Shown: positions 1 to 10,717, counted from the first letter of the stretch. The stretch: 36,670 nt of DNA from Oleiphilaceae bacterium (GCA_018334495.1 JAGXLV010000023.1:1-36670); one strand, 5' to 3'. The notes: generated from the letters alone by a model not told the origin. Program-made: numbers and translations.

Positions 1-2
1 TC

Positions 3-1229
3 ATCACCGATGCCCGTCTGGATTTTCCAGGGCCAAAGATTATTTACGTCAATCCCGCCTTTACTAAAATGACCGGCTTTACCGCGGATGAACTCATAGG
101 GGCCACACCCCGCATTCTGCAGGGCGAAAACACAGACCCCGAACTCATGGTCCAGTTGCGGACTGCGCTGGACGCGGGCCAGCTCTGGGCTGGCCGTGCT
201 GTCAATTACCGTAAAGACGGCACGTCTTACTGGGTGGAGTGGAATATCTCGCCGGTTCGGGGTGATTCCGGCAAGATCACGCATTTTGTTTCAGTGCAAA
301 GAGACATCACGGAGTCAGTTGCGGAGCGTAAGCAGCTCGAAATGTTATCCAGCGCGCTCGAAAAATCTCCGGATTATATATTAATGGCCGATGCATCTGG
401 CTGCATTGAATACGTCAACCCTGCCTTCGAAGCCTATACCGGCACATACCTTGAACACATTCGGGGTCATAACCTTCAGTTACTGGAAACTGACCATTCT
501 TCTGCGAACTTTTACCGGAACATAAGCAAGACACTTGGGCAGGACGAGTCATTCCGGTCGACGTTTGTTAATCGTGGCAAAGAAAATCATATGTCCCACA
601 TTGAACAAACCATTACTCCGGTCAAGAACAGTGATGGCGACACCCTTCGCTACCTGTCGGTAAGTAAAGACGTTACCCAGCGTGTGCAAAAAGAAAAAGA
701 GCTCAAGCGGGTTGCCGCCACTGACATTCTGACCGGCCTGATTAATCGCTGGAGCTTTGACGAAGTTTTGAGGGAAGAAATAGAGCGGACGCGGCGGCAC
801 GGCCGGCCGCTGTCCCTGATAATGGTGGATATTGATCACTTCAAGGAAGTCAACGACGCCTGTGGGCACGACGTCGGAGATGATGTGCTGGTCCAGTTGT
901 GCGGTATTTTGCGGGTAAATCTGAGAGTGGGGGATCATTTTGCGCGCTGGGGCGGTGAGGAATTCATGATCCTGACGCCCGAAACGGATTTGGAGCAGGC
1001 CAAAGCACTGGCCAATAAGCTTCGTGAAACCATCAAAGAGACCCCCTTTCCAGATGTTGGCACCCTGACCGCAAGTTTCGGTGTGGTTCATGTCAGGCCT
1101 GGCGAGCCGGTCAAAACGTTGTTAAAGCGGGTTGACCGATTGCTTTATGAGGCAAAAGAGCAAGGGCGGGACCGCGTCATCATTGCTGACGAGCTCGACG
1201 AATCGAAAGAACCCTGCCAGGGTTTGTAA
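3..1229 (+). CDS. PAS-PAS-GGDEF diguanylate cyclase, 5' end outside the window
   Basis: Probable sensory diguanylate cyclase that makes cyclic di-GMP from two GTP. The reading frame is open from base 3, and the residues before the first Met already read as a PAS core (IIYVNPAF), so the true start lies upstream of the window. Visible order: most of one PAS domain with its PAC segment (VQRDITE), a second PAS domain beginning near YILMADASG and ending SVSKDVTQR, then a C-terminal GGDEF domain (ATDILTGLINR, DIDHFKEVND, GGEEF). The GGEEF signature is intact. An RxxD inhibitory I-site (RVGD) sits five residues before it, so product inhibition is expected. No EAL domain follows. The input signal and any N-terminal domains cannot be seen. 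Confidence 0.93.
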   Translation: MTDARLDFPGPKIIYVNPAFTKMTGFTADELIGATPRILQGENTDPELMVQLRTALDAGQLWAGRAVNYRKDGTSYWVEWNISPVRGDSGKITHFVSVQRDITESVAERKQLEMLSSALEKSPDYILMADASGCIEYVNPAFEAYTGTYLEHIRGHNLQLLETDHSSANFYRNISKTLGQDESFRSTFVNRGKENHMSHIEQTITPVKNSDGDTLRYLSVSKDVTQRVQKEKELKRVAATDILTGLINRWSFDEVLREEIERTRRHGRPLSLIMVDIDHFKEVNDACGHDVGDDVLVQLCGILRVNLRVGDHFARWGGEEFMILTPETDLEQAKALANKLRETIKETPFPDVGTLTASFGVVHVRPGEPVKTLLKRVDRLLYEAKEQGRDRVIIADELDESKEPCQGL

Positions 1230-1245
1230 GACTCGATAGCAGAGT

Positions 1246-1274
1246 TTGGATGGCGCTCCCCGCCGCTGTATAAT
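1246..1274 (+). promoter_or_regulatory. Likely sigma70 promoter for queA
   Basis: A consensus -10 (TATAAT, 1269-1274) lies 17 bases after a TTGGAT -35-like hexamer (1246-1251). It sits in the 171-base gap between the diguanylate cyclase and queA. It would give a leader of roughly 120 nt and drive the queA-tgt(-yajC-secDF) run. Inferred from sequence only. Confidence 0.5.
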
Positions 1275-1346
1275 AAGAGTGCCCGTGTGCCCGGTAGGGT
1301 GTACCCGGTAAACTGCGCTCGCCAAGCCGATAAGTAAACGCTTTAT

Positions 1347-1381
1347 CCGCTTCGGTTTTTCATTAATGACCGCTGAAGCGG
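1347..1381 (+). other. Inverted repeat in the queA leader
   Basis: CCGCTTC (1347-1353) pairs with GAAGCGG (1375-1381) across a 21-base loop, ending 19 bases before the queA ATG. There is no T-tract, so it does not look like a terminator. No clear Shine-Dalgarno sequence precedes queA. It could shape translation of queA, or it could be chance. Confidence 0.35.
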
Positions 1382-1400
1382 TGTCACGAACTGCCTCACC

Positions 1401-3622
<2,222 letters not shown>

Positions 3623-3662
3623 GGGCTATTTTATCTTCTATACAAAAATTATGGAGAACCCC

Positions 3663-4022
3663 ATGAAAACGATCCAGACTCTTTTTATTGCGCTGTTGGC
3701 GCTTGCTCCCGGCCTCGCGTTTGCACAGGAAGCCGGCCAGGGCATGAGTATTATTGGCCAGGTTATCTTCTTTGCCGGCTTTATTCTGATTTTCTACCTC
3801 CTGATCTGGCGCCCCCAGTCAAAGCGGGCCAAAGAACACAAAGCGTTGATGTCCGGCCTCAGTAAAGGCGACGAAATTGTGACCTCTGGCGGCATTGCGG
3901 GCAAAATCACCAAAGTCGATGATAATTTTATTGTGGTGGAAGTTGCCGACAACGTTGAGGTCAAGGTCCAGAAGGTAGCGGTTTCCACAGCTCTGCCCAA
4001 AGGCACACTGAAAGACATCTGA
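3663..4022 (+). CDS. yajC: Sec translocon accessory protein YajC
   Basis: Small inner-membrane partner of SecD-SecF in protein export. The 119-residue product has an N-terminal hydrophobic segment ending LAFAQ, which looks like a cleavable signal sequence. A second hydrophobic helix follows (IIGQVIFFAGFILIFYLLIW), then the conserved RPQSKRAKEHKALMSGLSKGDEIVTSGGIAGKITKV region and the terminal LPKGTLKDI. The start at 3663 is set by GGAG (3653-3656), six bases upstream; the frame is open further up but that part overlaps the tgt end. It lies between tgt and secD, its usual place. The extra N-terminal segment is longer than in E. coli YajC. Confidence 0.95.
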   Translation: MKTIQTLFIALLALAPGLAFAQEAGQGMSIIGQVIFFAGFILIFYLLIWRPQSKRAKEHKALMSGLSKGDEIVTSGGIAGKITKVDDNFIVVEVADNVEVKVQKVAVSTALPKGTLKDI

Positions 4023-4059
4023 ACCTGACAACAGGATTGTTGCTGACTAAAGGCACCGC

Positions 4060-5937
4060 ATGCTCAATAAATACCCTCTCTGGAAAAATCTGTTAATCCT
4101 GATCACCTTGGTGGTCGGGTTTCTTTACGCTCTGCCTAATCTCTATCCTGATGATTACGCGGTTCAAATCAGCGGCGCCCGCAGCGGTACCGAAGTGAGT
4201 CAGCGCACGCTGGATCAGGCTGTGGAGGCACTTGGCGAAGCTGATGTGCCCGTTAAATCTTCGAGCTTGCAGGAGCGCAGCGCCTTGATTCGACTTGACA
4301 GTGGCGCGGCGCAGTTGAAAGCCAGACCCGTTGTCCAGGCGATCTTGAGTGACGAGTATGTGGTCGCATTGAATATGGCGCCCTCAACGCCGGACTGGCT
4401 CCGCAGCATAGGGGCCGGCCCCATGAAGCTGGGTCTGGATCTTCGGGGGGGTGTCCACTTTCTGTTGGAGGTGGATATGGAAACCGCCATAGAGCAGCGT
4501 CTCGAGGCACTTTCGGGCCAGATCAAACGCGACCTGCGGGAAGAGCGTATCCGCTATCGCGGTGGGGATCTTGAAGGCGCCCGCAATGTAGTTCTGAGCT
4601 TTCGCGACGAATCGGAAAGGGACGCCGCCTTTAGCCTGGTCCGACGAGATTACGACCAGTTTCTGCTTGATAACCGTCGTGGCGAAGACGACGAATACGA
4701 ATTGGCTCTCACCCTGGCCGAATCCCAGGTCCGGGAAATCAAGGAATACGCCTTGCAACAGAATCTCACCACGCTCCGCAACCGGGTAAACGAGCTGGGC
4801 GTTGCCGAACCATTGGTTCAGCAACAAGGCGATTCCCGCGTGGTTGTTCAGTTGCCGGGCGTTCAGGACACGGCTCAGGCGAAACGGGTCCTGGGTGCCA
4901 CCGCGAATCTTGAGTTCCGTCTGGAAGCTCCCCAGGACGCGCCAACAAGCGCCACCGAAGAGTTTCCTTTCCGGGACAGCGAAATGCGCACGGCACGCGT
5001 TGAGAAAGAAATCATTGTGACCGGCGAAAGCGTGGTTAATGCTCAGCAGGGGTTTGATGAAAATAGCCAGCCCCAGGTCAATATCACCCTGAGCTCCGCT
5101 GGTGGCGATATGATGAATCGCGCCACCCGTAACGCCATCAGCCGACGCATGGCGGTGATCTTCATCGAGTACGATACCGAAACCGAAGAGCGTCGGGTCG
5201 ACGGCGAGGTGAAAACGGTCGAAACCAGGTCCATTGATCACAGCATCATCAGCCTGGCCACAATCCAGTCCGCGCTGGGTGCCAGTTTCCGTATTACCGG
5301 ACTCGACTCCATCAGTGAGGCGGGGGAATTGGCCCTGCTGCTGCGGGCCGGTTCATTGGCGGCGCCCATGTACTTTGTCGAGGAGCGCACCATTGGCCCA
5401 AGCCTGGGGCAAAAAAATATCGACGCCGGCATGATGTCCGTTGCTCTGGGTTTTGCGCTTGTGCTGATTTATATGGCGGTGTTTTACCGGGCATTCGGTA
5501 TGGTGGCCAACCTTGCGCTGACGGCCAACCTGATGCTGCTGATCGCCTGTATGTCGATACTTTCAGCCACGCTGACATTGCCCGGCATTGCCGGTATCGT
5601 GCTCACCGTGGGCATCGCGGTGGATGCAAACGTTCTGATATTCGAGCGCATAAAGGAAGAAGTTAAGTCCGGAATGCCATTCCAGTCGGCGATCAGTGCC
5701 GGTTACTCCAGGGCGTTTGTGTCGATCGTTGATGCCAATATCACGACCCTGCTGGTGGCAGTGATTCTGTTTGCCATGGGCTCAGGGCCTGTCAAAGGCT
5801 TCGCGGTGACCCTGTGCATCGGTATTCTGACGTCCATGTTTACCTCCCTGTTAGTCAGTCGCGGCATTGTGAATTTCATTTACGGCGGTCGCACACTCGA
5901 AAAACTGTCAATCGGGGGAAAACTCACCCATGGCTGA
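4060..5937 (+). CDS. secD: Protein translocase subunit SecD
   Basis: Inner-membrane subunit that, with SecF, uses the proton gradient to pull exported proteins through to the periplasm and release them. At 625 residues it matches the family (615 in E. coli). Seen in order: TM1 near residues 8-28 (NLLILITLVVGFLYALPNLYP), a large periplasmic P1 region with GLDLRGGVHFLLEVD at about 125-139, RVNELGVAEPLVQQQG, and then the C-terminal membrane half with the TM4-like signature GIVLTVGIAVDANVLIFERIKEE. The C-terminal MFTSLLVSRGIVNFIYG is typical. Its last 8 bases overlap secF, so the two are coupled. Confidence 0.97.
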   Translation: MLNKYPLWKNLLILITLVVGFLYALPNLYPDDYAVQISGARSGTEVSQRTLDQAVEALGEADVPVKSSSLQERSALIRLDSGAAQLKARPVVQAILSDEYVVALNMAPSTPDWLRSIGAGPMKLGLDLRGGVHFLLEVDMETAIEQRLEALSGQIKRDLREERIRYRGGDLEGARNVVLSFRDESERDAAFSLVRRDYDQFLLDNRRGEDDEYELALTLAESQVREIKEYALQQNLTTLRNRVNELGVAEPLVQQQGDSRVVVQLPGVQDTAQAKRVLGATANLEFRLEAPQDAPTSATEEFPFRDSEMRTARVEKEIIVTGESVVNAQQGFDENSQPQVNITLSSAGGDMMNRATRNAISRRMAVIFIEYDTETEERRVDGEVKTVETRSIDHSIISLATIQSALGASFRITGLDSISEAGELALLLRAGSLAAPMYFVEERTIGPSLGQKNIDAGMMSVALGFALVLIYMAVFYRAFGMVANLALTANLMLLIACMSILSATLTLPGIAGIVLTVGIAVDANVLIFERIKEEVKSGMPFQSAISAGYSRAFVSIVDANITTLLVAVILFAMGSGPVKGFAVTLCIGILTSMFTSLLVSRGIVNFIYGGRTLEKLSIGGKLTHG

Positions 5938-6886
5938 TTCAAATAAAAAACTCATAGATTTTATGGGTATTCGGAAAATCGCCGCAGCCCTGTCAATAAT
6001 CCTGGTGCTGGCGTCAGCGGTGACGCTCGGCTTCAAAGGGCTGGACCTGGGCCTGGACTTTACGGGCGGAACCTCGGTCGAACTCGAATACGCGGACGTG
6101 CCGGATCTCGGTGACATCCGCGACACACTGTCGGAGGCGGGCTACGAGAACTTCGTTGTTCAGAACTTCGGTGCCGAGACCTCCGTGCTGATCAGGCTTT
6201 CCGATGCCTTTGACGATGAGCTGGCCCGTGAGGTTACTGAGAGACTGCGAGCAAGCGGGCAGGAGCTGGAGCTCCTGGGGACCAACTTTGTCGGCTCCCA
6301 GGTGGGTGACGAACTCAAGGAAGACAGCGGGCTGGGGCTGCTACTGGCACTCGCCGTTGTACTGATCTATGTCGGTATGCGCTTTCAGTTCAAGTTTGGT
6401 GTGGCGTCGGTGGTGCCTTTGGCTCATGACGTCATTATCATTCTCGGCATTTTCTCGTTGTTCCAATGGACGTTTGATCTGAGCGTGTTGGCGGCCTTGC
6501 TGGCCGTGATCGGTTACTCCCTGAATGACACGATTGTCGTCGCTGACCGGATTCGGGAAAACTTCCGGAAAATGCGTGAGGGTGACTCCGAGCATGTTAT
6601 CAACGTTTCTATCCATCAGACGATCAGCCGAACGCTGAACACCTCCGGCACAACATTGGTGGTGTTACTGGCGCTTTTCTTCTTTGGTGGCGAAGCGATC
6701 CATAACTTCGCTGTTGCGCTGATCATCGGTGTGGTGGTGGGTACCTACTCGTCCATCTATGTGGCGGCCAGCATGCTGATTTCTCTGGGGGTCACCCGGG
6801 AAGACATGATCATCCCCCCCAAGGAAGGCCTGACGGGCCAGGAAGAAGAGGAAGAACAGCCACCGGAATGGCTCAACAGGATGTAA
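5930..6886 (+). CDS. secF: Protein translocase subunit SecF
   Basis: Second proton-driven membrane subunit of the SecDF-YajC complex. The 318-residue product has TM1 at about residues 17-36, the conserved GLDLGLDFTGGTSVE at about 37-51, a short periplasmic domain, and five further hydrophobic segments with VLAALLAVIGYSLNDTIVVADRIREN, the SecF counterpart of the SecD TM4 motif. SRTLNTSGTTLVVLLALFFFGG follows. A Glu-rich cytoplasmic tail (EEEEEQPPEW) ends the protein. It starts inside the end of secD and is the last gene of the queA-secF run, being followed by a strong terminator. Confidence 0.97.
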   Translation: MADSNKKLIDFMGIRKIAAALSIILVLASAVTLGFKGLDLGLDFTGGTSVELEYADVPDLGDIRDTLSEAGYENFVVQNFGAETSVLIRLSDAFDDELAREVTERLRASGQELELLGTNFVGSQVGDELKEDSGLGLLLALAVVLIYVGMRFQFKFGVASVVPLAHDVIIILGIFSLFQWTFDLSVLAALLAVIGYSLNDTIVVADRIRENFRKMREGDSEHVINVSIHQTISRTLNTSGTTLVVLLALFFFGGEAIHNFAVALIIGVVVGTYSSIYVAASMLISLGVTREDMIIPPKEGLTGQEEEEEQPPEWLNRM

Positions 6887-6905
6887 AGCACCGGGCCGGG
6901 ATGTT

Positions 6906-6942
6906 AAAAAGCCGCGCTACTGATTCAGGGCGCGGCTTTTTT
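6906..6942. terminator. Intrinsic terminator between secF and suhB
   Basis: A 12-bp stem, AAAAAGCCGCGC (6906-6917) with GCGCGGCTTTTT (6930-6941), encloses a 12-base loop and has T-runs on both strands. It can therefore end both the plus-strand secDF transcript and the minus-strand suhB transcript. Confidence 0.9.
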
Positions 6943-6998
6943 GTGGGCGGTTTTACGCCTGGCGGCGATGGGGAATAACTCTCCCCCATTCTGTGCTG

Positions 6999-7799
6999 TT
7001 ACTGCGGCAGGCGGCCACGGAAAGGATGAAGCGCCTGCAGCATTTCCTTGAACAGTTTAGGGTTGGCAATAACCATCTGCCGGCCCTGCTGTGTGAAGGG
7101 ATTTCCGGAAAAATCACCGGTCAGGGCACCGGATTCGTTGGCAATAACGATCGCGACGGCAAGGTCGACCGGTTGGGGCCGGAAAATAACAGCGGCATCG
7201 AGGTGACCTGCCGCCACCCGAGCGATATCGAGTGCGACACAGCCGGAAGTACGCAGGCCCGCGGTTTGCTGGGCGAGTGTTGCGGCCATTTCGCCCCAAA
7301 GCAGGGCGTTATCAGAGCCTCGGGCCTGTTCCAGAATATTGGTAACCACGACGGCTTCTTCAGCATGACGTATATTGCTCGTGCGTACGCGCCGGCTGTT
7401 CAGCGCTGAGCCGCGTCCCCGACTGGCGGTATATTCCTCGCCACTGACAGGGTTCACCAAAAGCAGGTTTTCGGGGCGATTGTTGTGTTTTTGCATGAGG
7501 GCGAGAGCGAACTCGGGAATGCCCCGCAGAAAGTTTTCCTGCCCCAAGACCGGGAAAATGTGCCAGGTTTTTTCCTGATCGCCGGCATTCGCCTCACCCA
7601 AGGGCGCAATGACATGATCCTTGTAGGATTTCTGTAGCTGCTCGGCAAAATTGTCATACAGGGACTGCTCTATCCGGTCGAGTTGCGAGCGCAATTCAAC
7701 GGTATCTTTTTCGGCAAGTTCCTGGCGTTCGAAGTGGGACTTAAGAAAATCAGATCCCTGGCGCGCCACGCGCAGGGCCATTTTAATTGCTGGTTGCAT
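6999..7799 (-). CDS. suhB: SuhB/inositol-monophosphatase homologue with a lost active site
   Basis: Belongs to the inositol monophosphatase superfamily and sits at the suhB position next to trmJ. From the Met at 7799 it has 266 residues, like E. coli SuhB (267), and starts MQPAIKMALRVARQG like other SuhBs. An in-frame ATG at 7835 would add 12 residues. The fold-level matches are clear: EEYTASRGRGSALNSRRVR, VALDIARVAAGHLDAA, ESGALTGDFSG, VIANPKLFKEML. The catalytic loop WVIDPLDGTTNF is instead WHIFPVLGQENF, so both metal-binding aspartates are replaced (Phe82, Leu85). The TEE metal-ligand segment reads APLGEA. Phosphatase activity is therefore unlikely. E. coli SuhB also works as a Nus factor in rRNA antitermination, and that role is the best guess here. 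Confidence 0.88.
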   Translation of the reverse strand: MQPAIKMALRVARQGSDFLKSHFERQELAEKDTVELRSQLDRIEQSLYDNFAEQLQKSYKDHVIAPLGEANAGDQEKTWHIFPVLGQENFLRGIPEFALALMQKHNNRPENLLLVNPVSGEEYTASRGRGSALNSRRVRTSNIRHAEEAVVVTNILEQARGSDNALLWGEMAATLAQQTAGLRTSGCVALDIARVAAGHLDAAVIFRPQPVDLAVAIVIANESGALTGDFSGNPFTQQGRQMVIANPKLFKEMLQALHPFRGRLPQ

Positions 7800-7941
7800 C
7801 AGACTCATCATCAACTGGCTGGGTGAAGGCCGCATATCATATCAAATCGGGGTTTTCCCTTGTATGTTTTTAAAGAAATTCGATGTCGGCATTAATTATT
7901 GAGTGTGCGAGGAGCACTCGGGTTCGGGCCAGCCAGCACTC

Positions 7942-7950
7942 TGGTATAAT
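7942..7950 (+). promoter_or_regulatory. Extended -10 promoter for trmJ
   Basis: TGG followed by TATAAT (7945-7950) forms an extended -10 element 53 bases before the trmJ start, in the gap between the divergent suhB and trmJ genes. No good -35 hexamer is visible at 17 bases, consistent with an extended -10 promoter. Confidence 0.55.
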
Positions 7951-8003
7951 CCCGTTTCTGATATTTAAAGTCGCTTTCACTAACTCCGCAGAGACAATCA
8001 ATC

Positions 8004-8888
8004 ATGCGTAAAACGGCATTGCCCTCAGGTCCGACCATCACGCCCATGGAGAAGGTGCGCATCGTGCTGGTTGAGACCTCTCATTCCGGCAACATCGGAG
8101 CCGTCGCGCGGGCGATGAAGAATATGGGGCTGGCCAATCTCTGGCTGGTCAAGCCCGGGTCTTTTCCTGACGAAGCTTCTTATGCGCGGTCGTCGGGCGC
8201 TTCGGATGTACTGGATCGTGCCCATGTGGTTGATACTCTTGATGAGGCCATTGCCGATTGCGTGTTGGTAATGGGCACCAGTGCCCGGGGCCGCAAGGTT
8301 CCCTGGCCTGTCATCCCGCCGCCGGATGCCGCTGCCAAAACCTATGCCCATACCGAGCAGGGCACTGTGGCGCTGGTGTTCGGGCGTGAAAATCATGGCC
8401 TGAGTAATGACGAGTTGCAGCGCTGCCATTTTCATATCCATATTCCGTCGAACCCGGACTACAGCTCCCTGAATCTCGCCATGGCCGTTCAGGTGATTTG
8501 TTACGAGTTACGCATGGTTCACCTTGAGCAGCATGCCGGGGCCGACAAAAGCCCGGAACTCCGACCAATGACCTCGCCCCTGGATACAGGGTGGGATCGC
8601 CCCCTGGCCAAAGTATCGGACCTGGAAGGCTTCTTTCATCATCTGGAAAATGTGCTGGTGGACCTGGAGTTTCATCGTCGCGACAAGCCGCGCCAGTTGA
8701 TGACCCGGCTCAGGCGGTTATTCCAGAGAGCCCAGCCGGATGAAATGGAAATCAACATCCTGAGGGGTATTCTGACATCCGTTGAAAAGGCATCCGGGGA
8801 TAACGTTAGGCGGCCGGAGCAAATGGGAAAAAGATCAGGCGAGGCGAAAGCCATTGTCAGCGATGATGAAGGCCCGCCTGACGCTTGA
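8004..8888 (+). CDS. trmJ: tRNA (cytidine/uridine-2'-O-)-methyltransferase TrmJ
   Basis: SPOUT-class enzyme that 2'-O-methylates position 32 of several tRNAs with SAM. The 294-residue product carries the family signature [17 protein letters not shown] start ([26 protein letters not shown]), [29 protein letters not shown], and [22 protein letters not shown], which forms the knotted SAM-binding site. A C-terminal helical part ([26 protein letters not shown]) matches E. coli TrmJ. About 14 residues precede the usual N-terminus; an ATG at 8046 would remove them, but the 8004 start has a GAGA just upstream. The end bears about 30 extra polar residues. It lies directly before iscR, as in E. coli and Pseudomonas. 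Confidence 0.94.
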   Translation: MRKTALPSGPTITPMEKVRIVLVETSHSGNIGAVARAMKNMGLANLWLVKPGSFPDEASYARSSGASDVLDRAHVVDTLDEAIADCVLVMGTSARGRKVPWPVIPPPDAAAKTYAHTEQGTVALVFGRENHGLSNDELQRCHFHIHIPSNPDYSSLNLAMAVQVICYELRMVHLEQHAGADKSPELRPMTSPLDTGWDRPLAKVSDLEGFFHHLENVLVDLEFHRRDKPRQLMTRLRRLFQRAQPDEMEINILRGILTSVEKASGDNVRRPEQMGKRSGEAKAIVSDDEGPPDA

Positions 8889-8913
8889 ATACTTGACTGT
8901 TTTAGTGGGTGAA
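8889..8913 (+). promoter_or_regulatory. IscR type 1 operator before iscR
   Basis: Directly after the trmJ stop lies ATACTTGACTGTTTTAGT followed by a weaker right end. It agrees with the published E. coli type 1 IscR consensus at 21 of 25 positions by my alignment, with the left half complete. The TTGACT inside it (8893-8898) can serve as a -35 hexamer with CATACT (8916-8921) at 17 bases. IscR binding would then block the promoter, giving autorepression of iscRS. Site recognition is from memory of the consensus, not a scan. Confidence 0.7.
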
Positions 8914-8964
8914 CTCATACTTAGGTATGGAACTTTGTACAGATTTTACACCGAGGTTGCTTTA

Positions 8965-9465
8965 ATGCGATTGACCACCAAAGGCCGGTATGCAGTAACC
9001 GCCATGCTGGATCTGGCATTACACGCGGATGAAGGCCCCGTGAGCCTCGCGGACATTTCGGGACGCCAGGACATTTCCCTGTCTTACCTGGAGCAGCTCT
9101 TTTCCCGTCTGCGTCGTGAGCAGCTGGTGTTGAGCGTGAGGGGGCCTGGCGGCGGTTACCGGCTGGGCCGACCCTGTGACCAGTTGTTTATCGCCGAAGT
9201 GGTGGATGCGGTGAATGAGTCTCTGGACACCACCCGCTGTAAAAACCATGGCGATTGCCAGAAAGGCGAAAAATGCCTGACCCATCATTTGTGGTCGGAT
9301 CTGAGTGACCAGATTCACGGTTTTTTGAGCGGCATAAGCCTCGCTGATTTGATGAAGAAACGGGAAATACAGGTTGTCGCTGAGCGGCAGAACCGCGCTC
9401 GTGCCGAGCCTCGTGATGCCCAGGCCATTAACACCGAGCAACTGTCGGATCAGTCGCCCGCGTGA
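8965..9465 (+). CDS. iscR: Fe-S cluster-sensing regulator IscR (Rrf2 family)
   Basis: Transcription factor that senses Fe-S supply through a [2Fe-2S] cluster and controls its own operon and other Fe-S genes. The 166-residue product (E. coli 162) starts [20 protein letters not shown]. It has the winged-helix region to about residue 70 ([28 protein letters not shown]) and the complete cluster-ligand set Cys92, Cys98, Cys104 and His107, in the same positions as E. coli. The ATG at 8965 is chosen over longer upstream options because GAGG (8953-8956) precedes it and the family begins there. A type 1 IscR site precedes it. iscS follows after 30 bases, but iscU and the rest of the usual operon do not. 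Confidence 0.96.
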   Translation: MRLTTKGRYAVTAMLDLALHADEGPVSLADISGRQDISLSYLEQLFSRLRREQLVLSVRGPGGGYRLGRPCDQLFIAEVVDAVNESLDTTRCKNHGDCQKGEKCLTHHLWSDLSDQIHGFLSGISLADLMKKREIQVVAERQNRARAEPRDAQAINTEQLSDQSPA

Positions 9466-9495
9466 TCCTCCCACCCGTTTTGACTCCGTGATGCC

Positions 9496-10671
9496 ATGAA
9501 GAAGCCCGTTTACCTTGATTATGCCGCAACCACGCCCGTAGACCCCGACGTGGCCGCTGCCATGATGGAATGTCTGACTCTGGACGGAGTGTTTGGTAAC
9601 CCCGCTTCCCGTTCTCACGGCTATGGCTGGCAGGCGGAGGCTGCAGTGGAAAAGGCCCGTCGCGAGGTGGCTGAGCTGATCAATTGCGACCCGCGTGAGA
9701 TCGTCTGGACGTCTGGTGCCACTGAATCGGACAACCTGGCGATCAAGGGCGCAGTATCCGGAAAACCCAATGCTCACATCGTTACGTCATGTATCGAACA
9801 CAAGGCCGTGGTGGACACCTGCGCCTGGCTTGAGACTCAGGGCTGCCAGGTTACCTGGCTGAAGCCGGACCGGACCGGTGCCGTGACGCCGTCGCAGGTG
9901 GAAGAGGCACTGACGGACAATACGGTGCTGGTCAGCCTGATGATGGTCAATAACGAACTGGGTTCCTGTACTGATGTTGCCGCTATCGGCAGTGTTCTTC
10001 GTGAGCGTGGCGTGCTGTTTCATGTGGATGCCGCCCAGGCCGCCGGTAAAATCTTGATTGATCTCAAGCAAATGTTCGTTGACCTGTTATCGCTGTCGGC
10101 GCACAAAGTCTATGGCCCCAAGGGCATAGGGGCGCTTTATGTCAGGCGGGACCCGGCCGTTCGCGTCGAAGCGCAGATTCACGGTGGCGGCCATGAGCGG
10201 GGCATGCGCTCAGGTACCTTGCCCACTCATCAGATAGTGGGCATGGGCCGGGCTTTCGCGCTCGCCCGGGAGAAGCTGGCGGAGGAGTGCAGACACATTG
10301 AGGCGCTTCGAAAGCGCTTTCTTGACCAGCTTGAACCCTTGCCAGGGGTGTCGCTGAATGCCGTTGATAAATCGGGTGCACGTGTTCCTGGCATCCTCAA
10401 TTTAAGTTTTGCCGGCGTGGAAGCGGAATCCCTGATGCTGGGGTTGCGTGAGATTGCCGTGTCATCCGGCTCTGCCTGCGCCTCGGCGACCATGGCGCCG
10501 TCCTTCGTACTGAAGGGCATTGGCTTGAGTGATGAGCAGGCGCACCGCGCGCTCCGTTTTTCGCTGGGGCGCTTTAGTACCGCCGAAGAAGTGGACTTCG
10601 CCGCCAGTCAGGTCATCAAAACCGTGGAGGCGTTGAGGTCCGTTCGGCGCCCCCCGGCCCAAGGCCGTTAA
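9496..10671 (+). CDS. iscS: Cysteine desulfurase IscS with a shortened, altered C-terminus
   Basis: PLP enzyme that takes sulfur from cysteine as a persulfide and hands it to Fe-S, thiouridine and other pathways. The 391-residue product starts [17 protein letters not shown] and keeps [14 protein letters not shown], the PLP His (CIEHKAV), [10 protein letters not shown], the PLP lysine Lys204 ([10 protein letters not shown]) and the active loop SSGSACAS with Cys328, the same number as in E. coli. After [13 protein letters not shown] it ends in [11 protein letters not shown]. It therefore lacks the roughly 20-residue PLWEMYK...IEW-type tail of typical IscS, which helps dock IscU. No iscU follows. 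It may supply sulfur to other acceptors such as tRNA thiolation, but this is inference. Confidence 0.92.
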   Translation: MKKPVYLDYAATTPVDPDVAAAMMECLTLDGVFGNPASRSHGYGWQAEAAVEKARREVAELINCDPREIVWTSGATESDNLAIKGAVSGKPNAHIVTSCIEHKAVVDTCAWLETQGCQVTWLKPDRTGAVTPSQVEEALTDNTVLVSLMMVNNELGSCTDVAAIGSVLRERGVLFHVDAAQAAGKILIDLKQMFVDLLSLSAHKVYGPKGIGALYVRRDPAVRVEAQIHGGGHERGMRSGTLPTHQIVGMGRAFALAREKLAEECRHIEALRKRFLDQLEPLPGVSLNAVDKSGARVPGILNLSFAGVEAESLMLGLREIAVSSGSACASATMAPSFVLKGIGLSDEQAHRALRFSLGRFSTAEEVDFAASQVIKTVEALRSVRRPPAQGR

Positions 10672-10711
10672 GCCGGCCCCGCTTGCGGTAGGAAGTTGCC
10701 CCCCGACTGCG

Positions 10712-10717
10712 TATAAT
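10712..10717 (+). promoter_or_regulatory. -10 element upstream of ndk
   Basis: A consensus TATAAT lies 44 bases before the ndk ATG in the 90-base iscS-ndk gap. No convincing -35 is visible at the right spacing. It suggests that ndk has its own promoter rather than relying on iscRS transcription. Confidence 0.4.

Noticed and set aside
4384..5241. Open frame of 285 codons on the minus strand inside secD
   Set aside because: Shadow of the secD frame without protein-like features.
8782..8964. N-terminal extension of iscR into trmJ
   Set aside because: It would overlap trmJ and the IscR operator. The family starts at [11 protein letters not shown], which has its own ribosome site.
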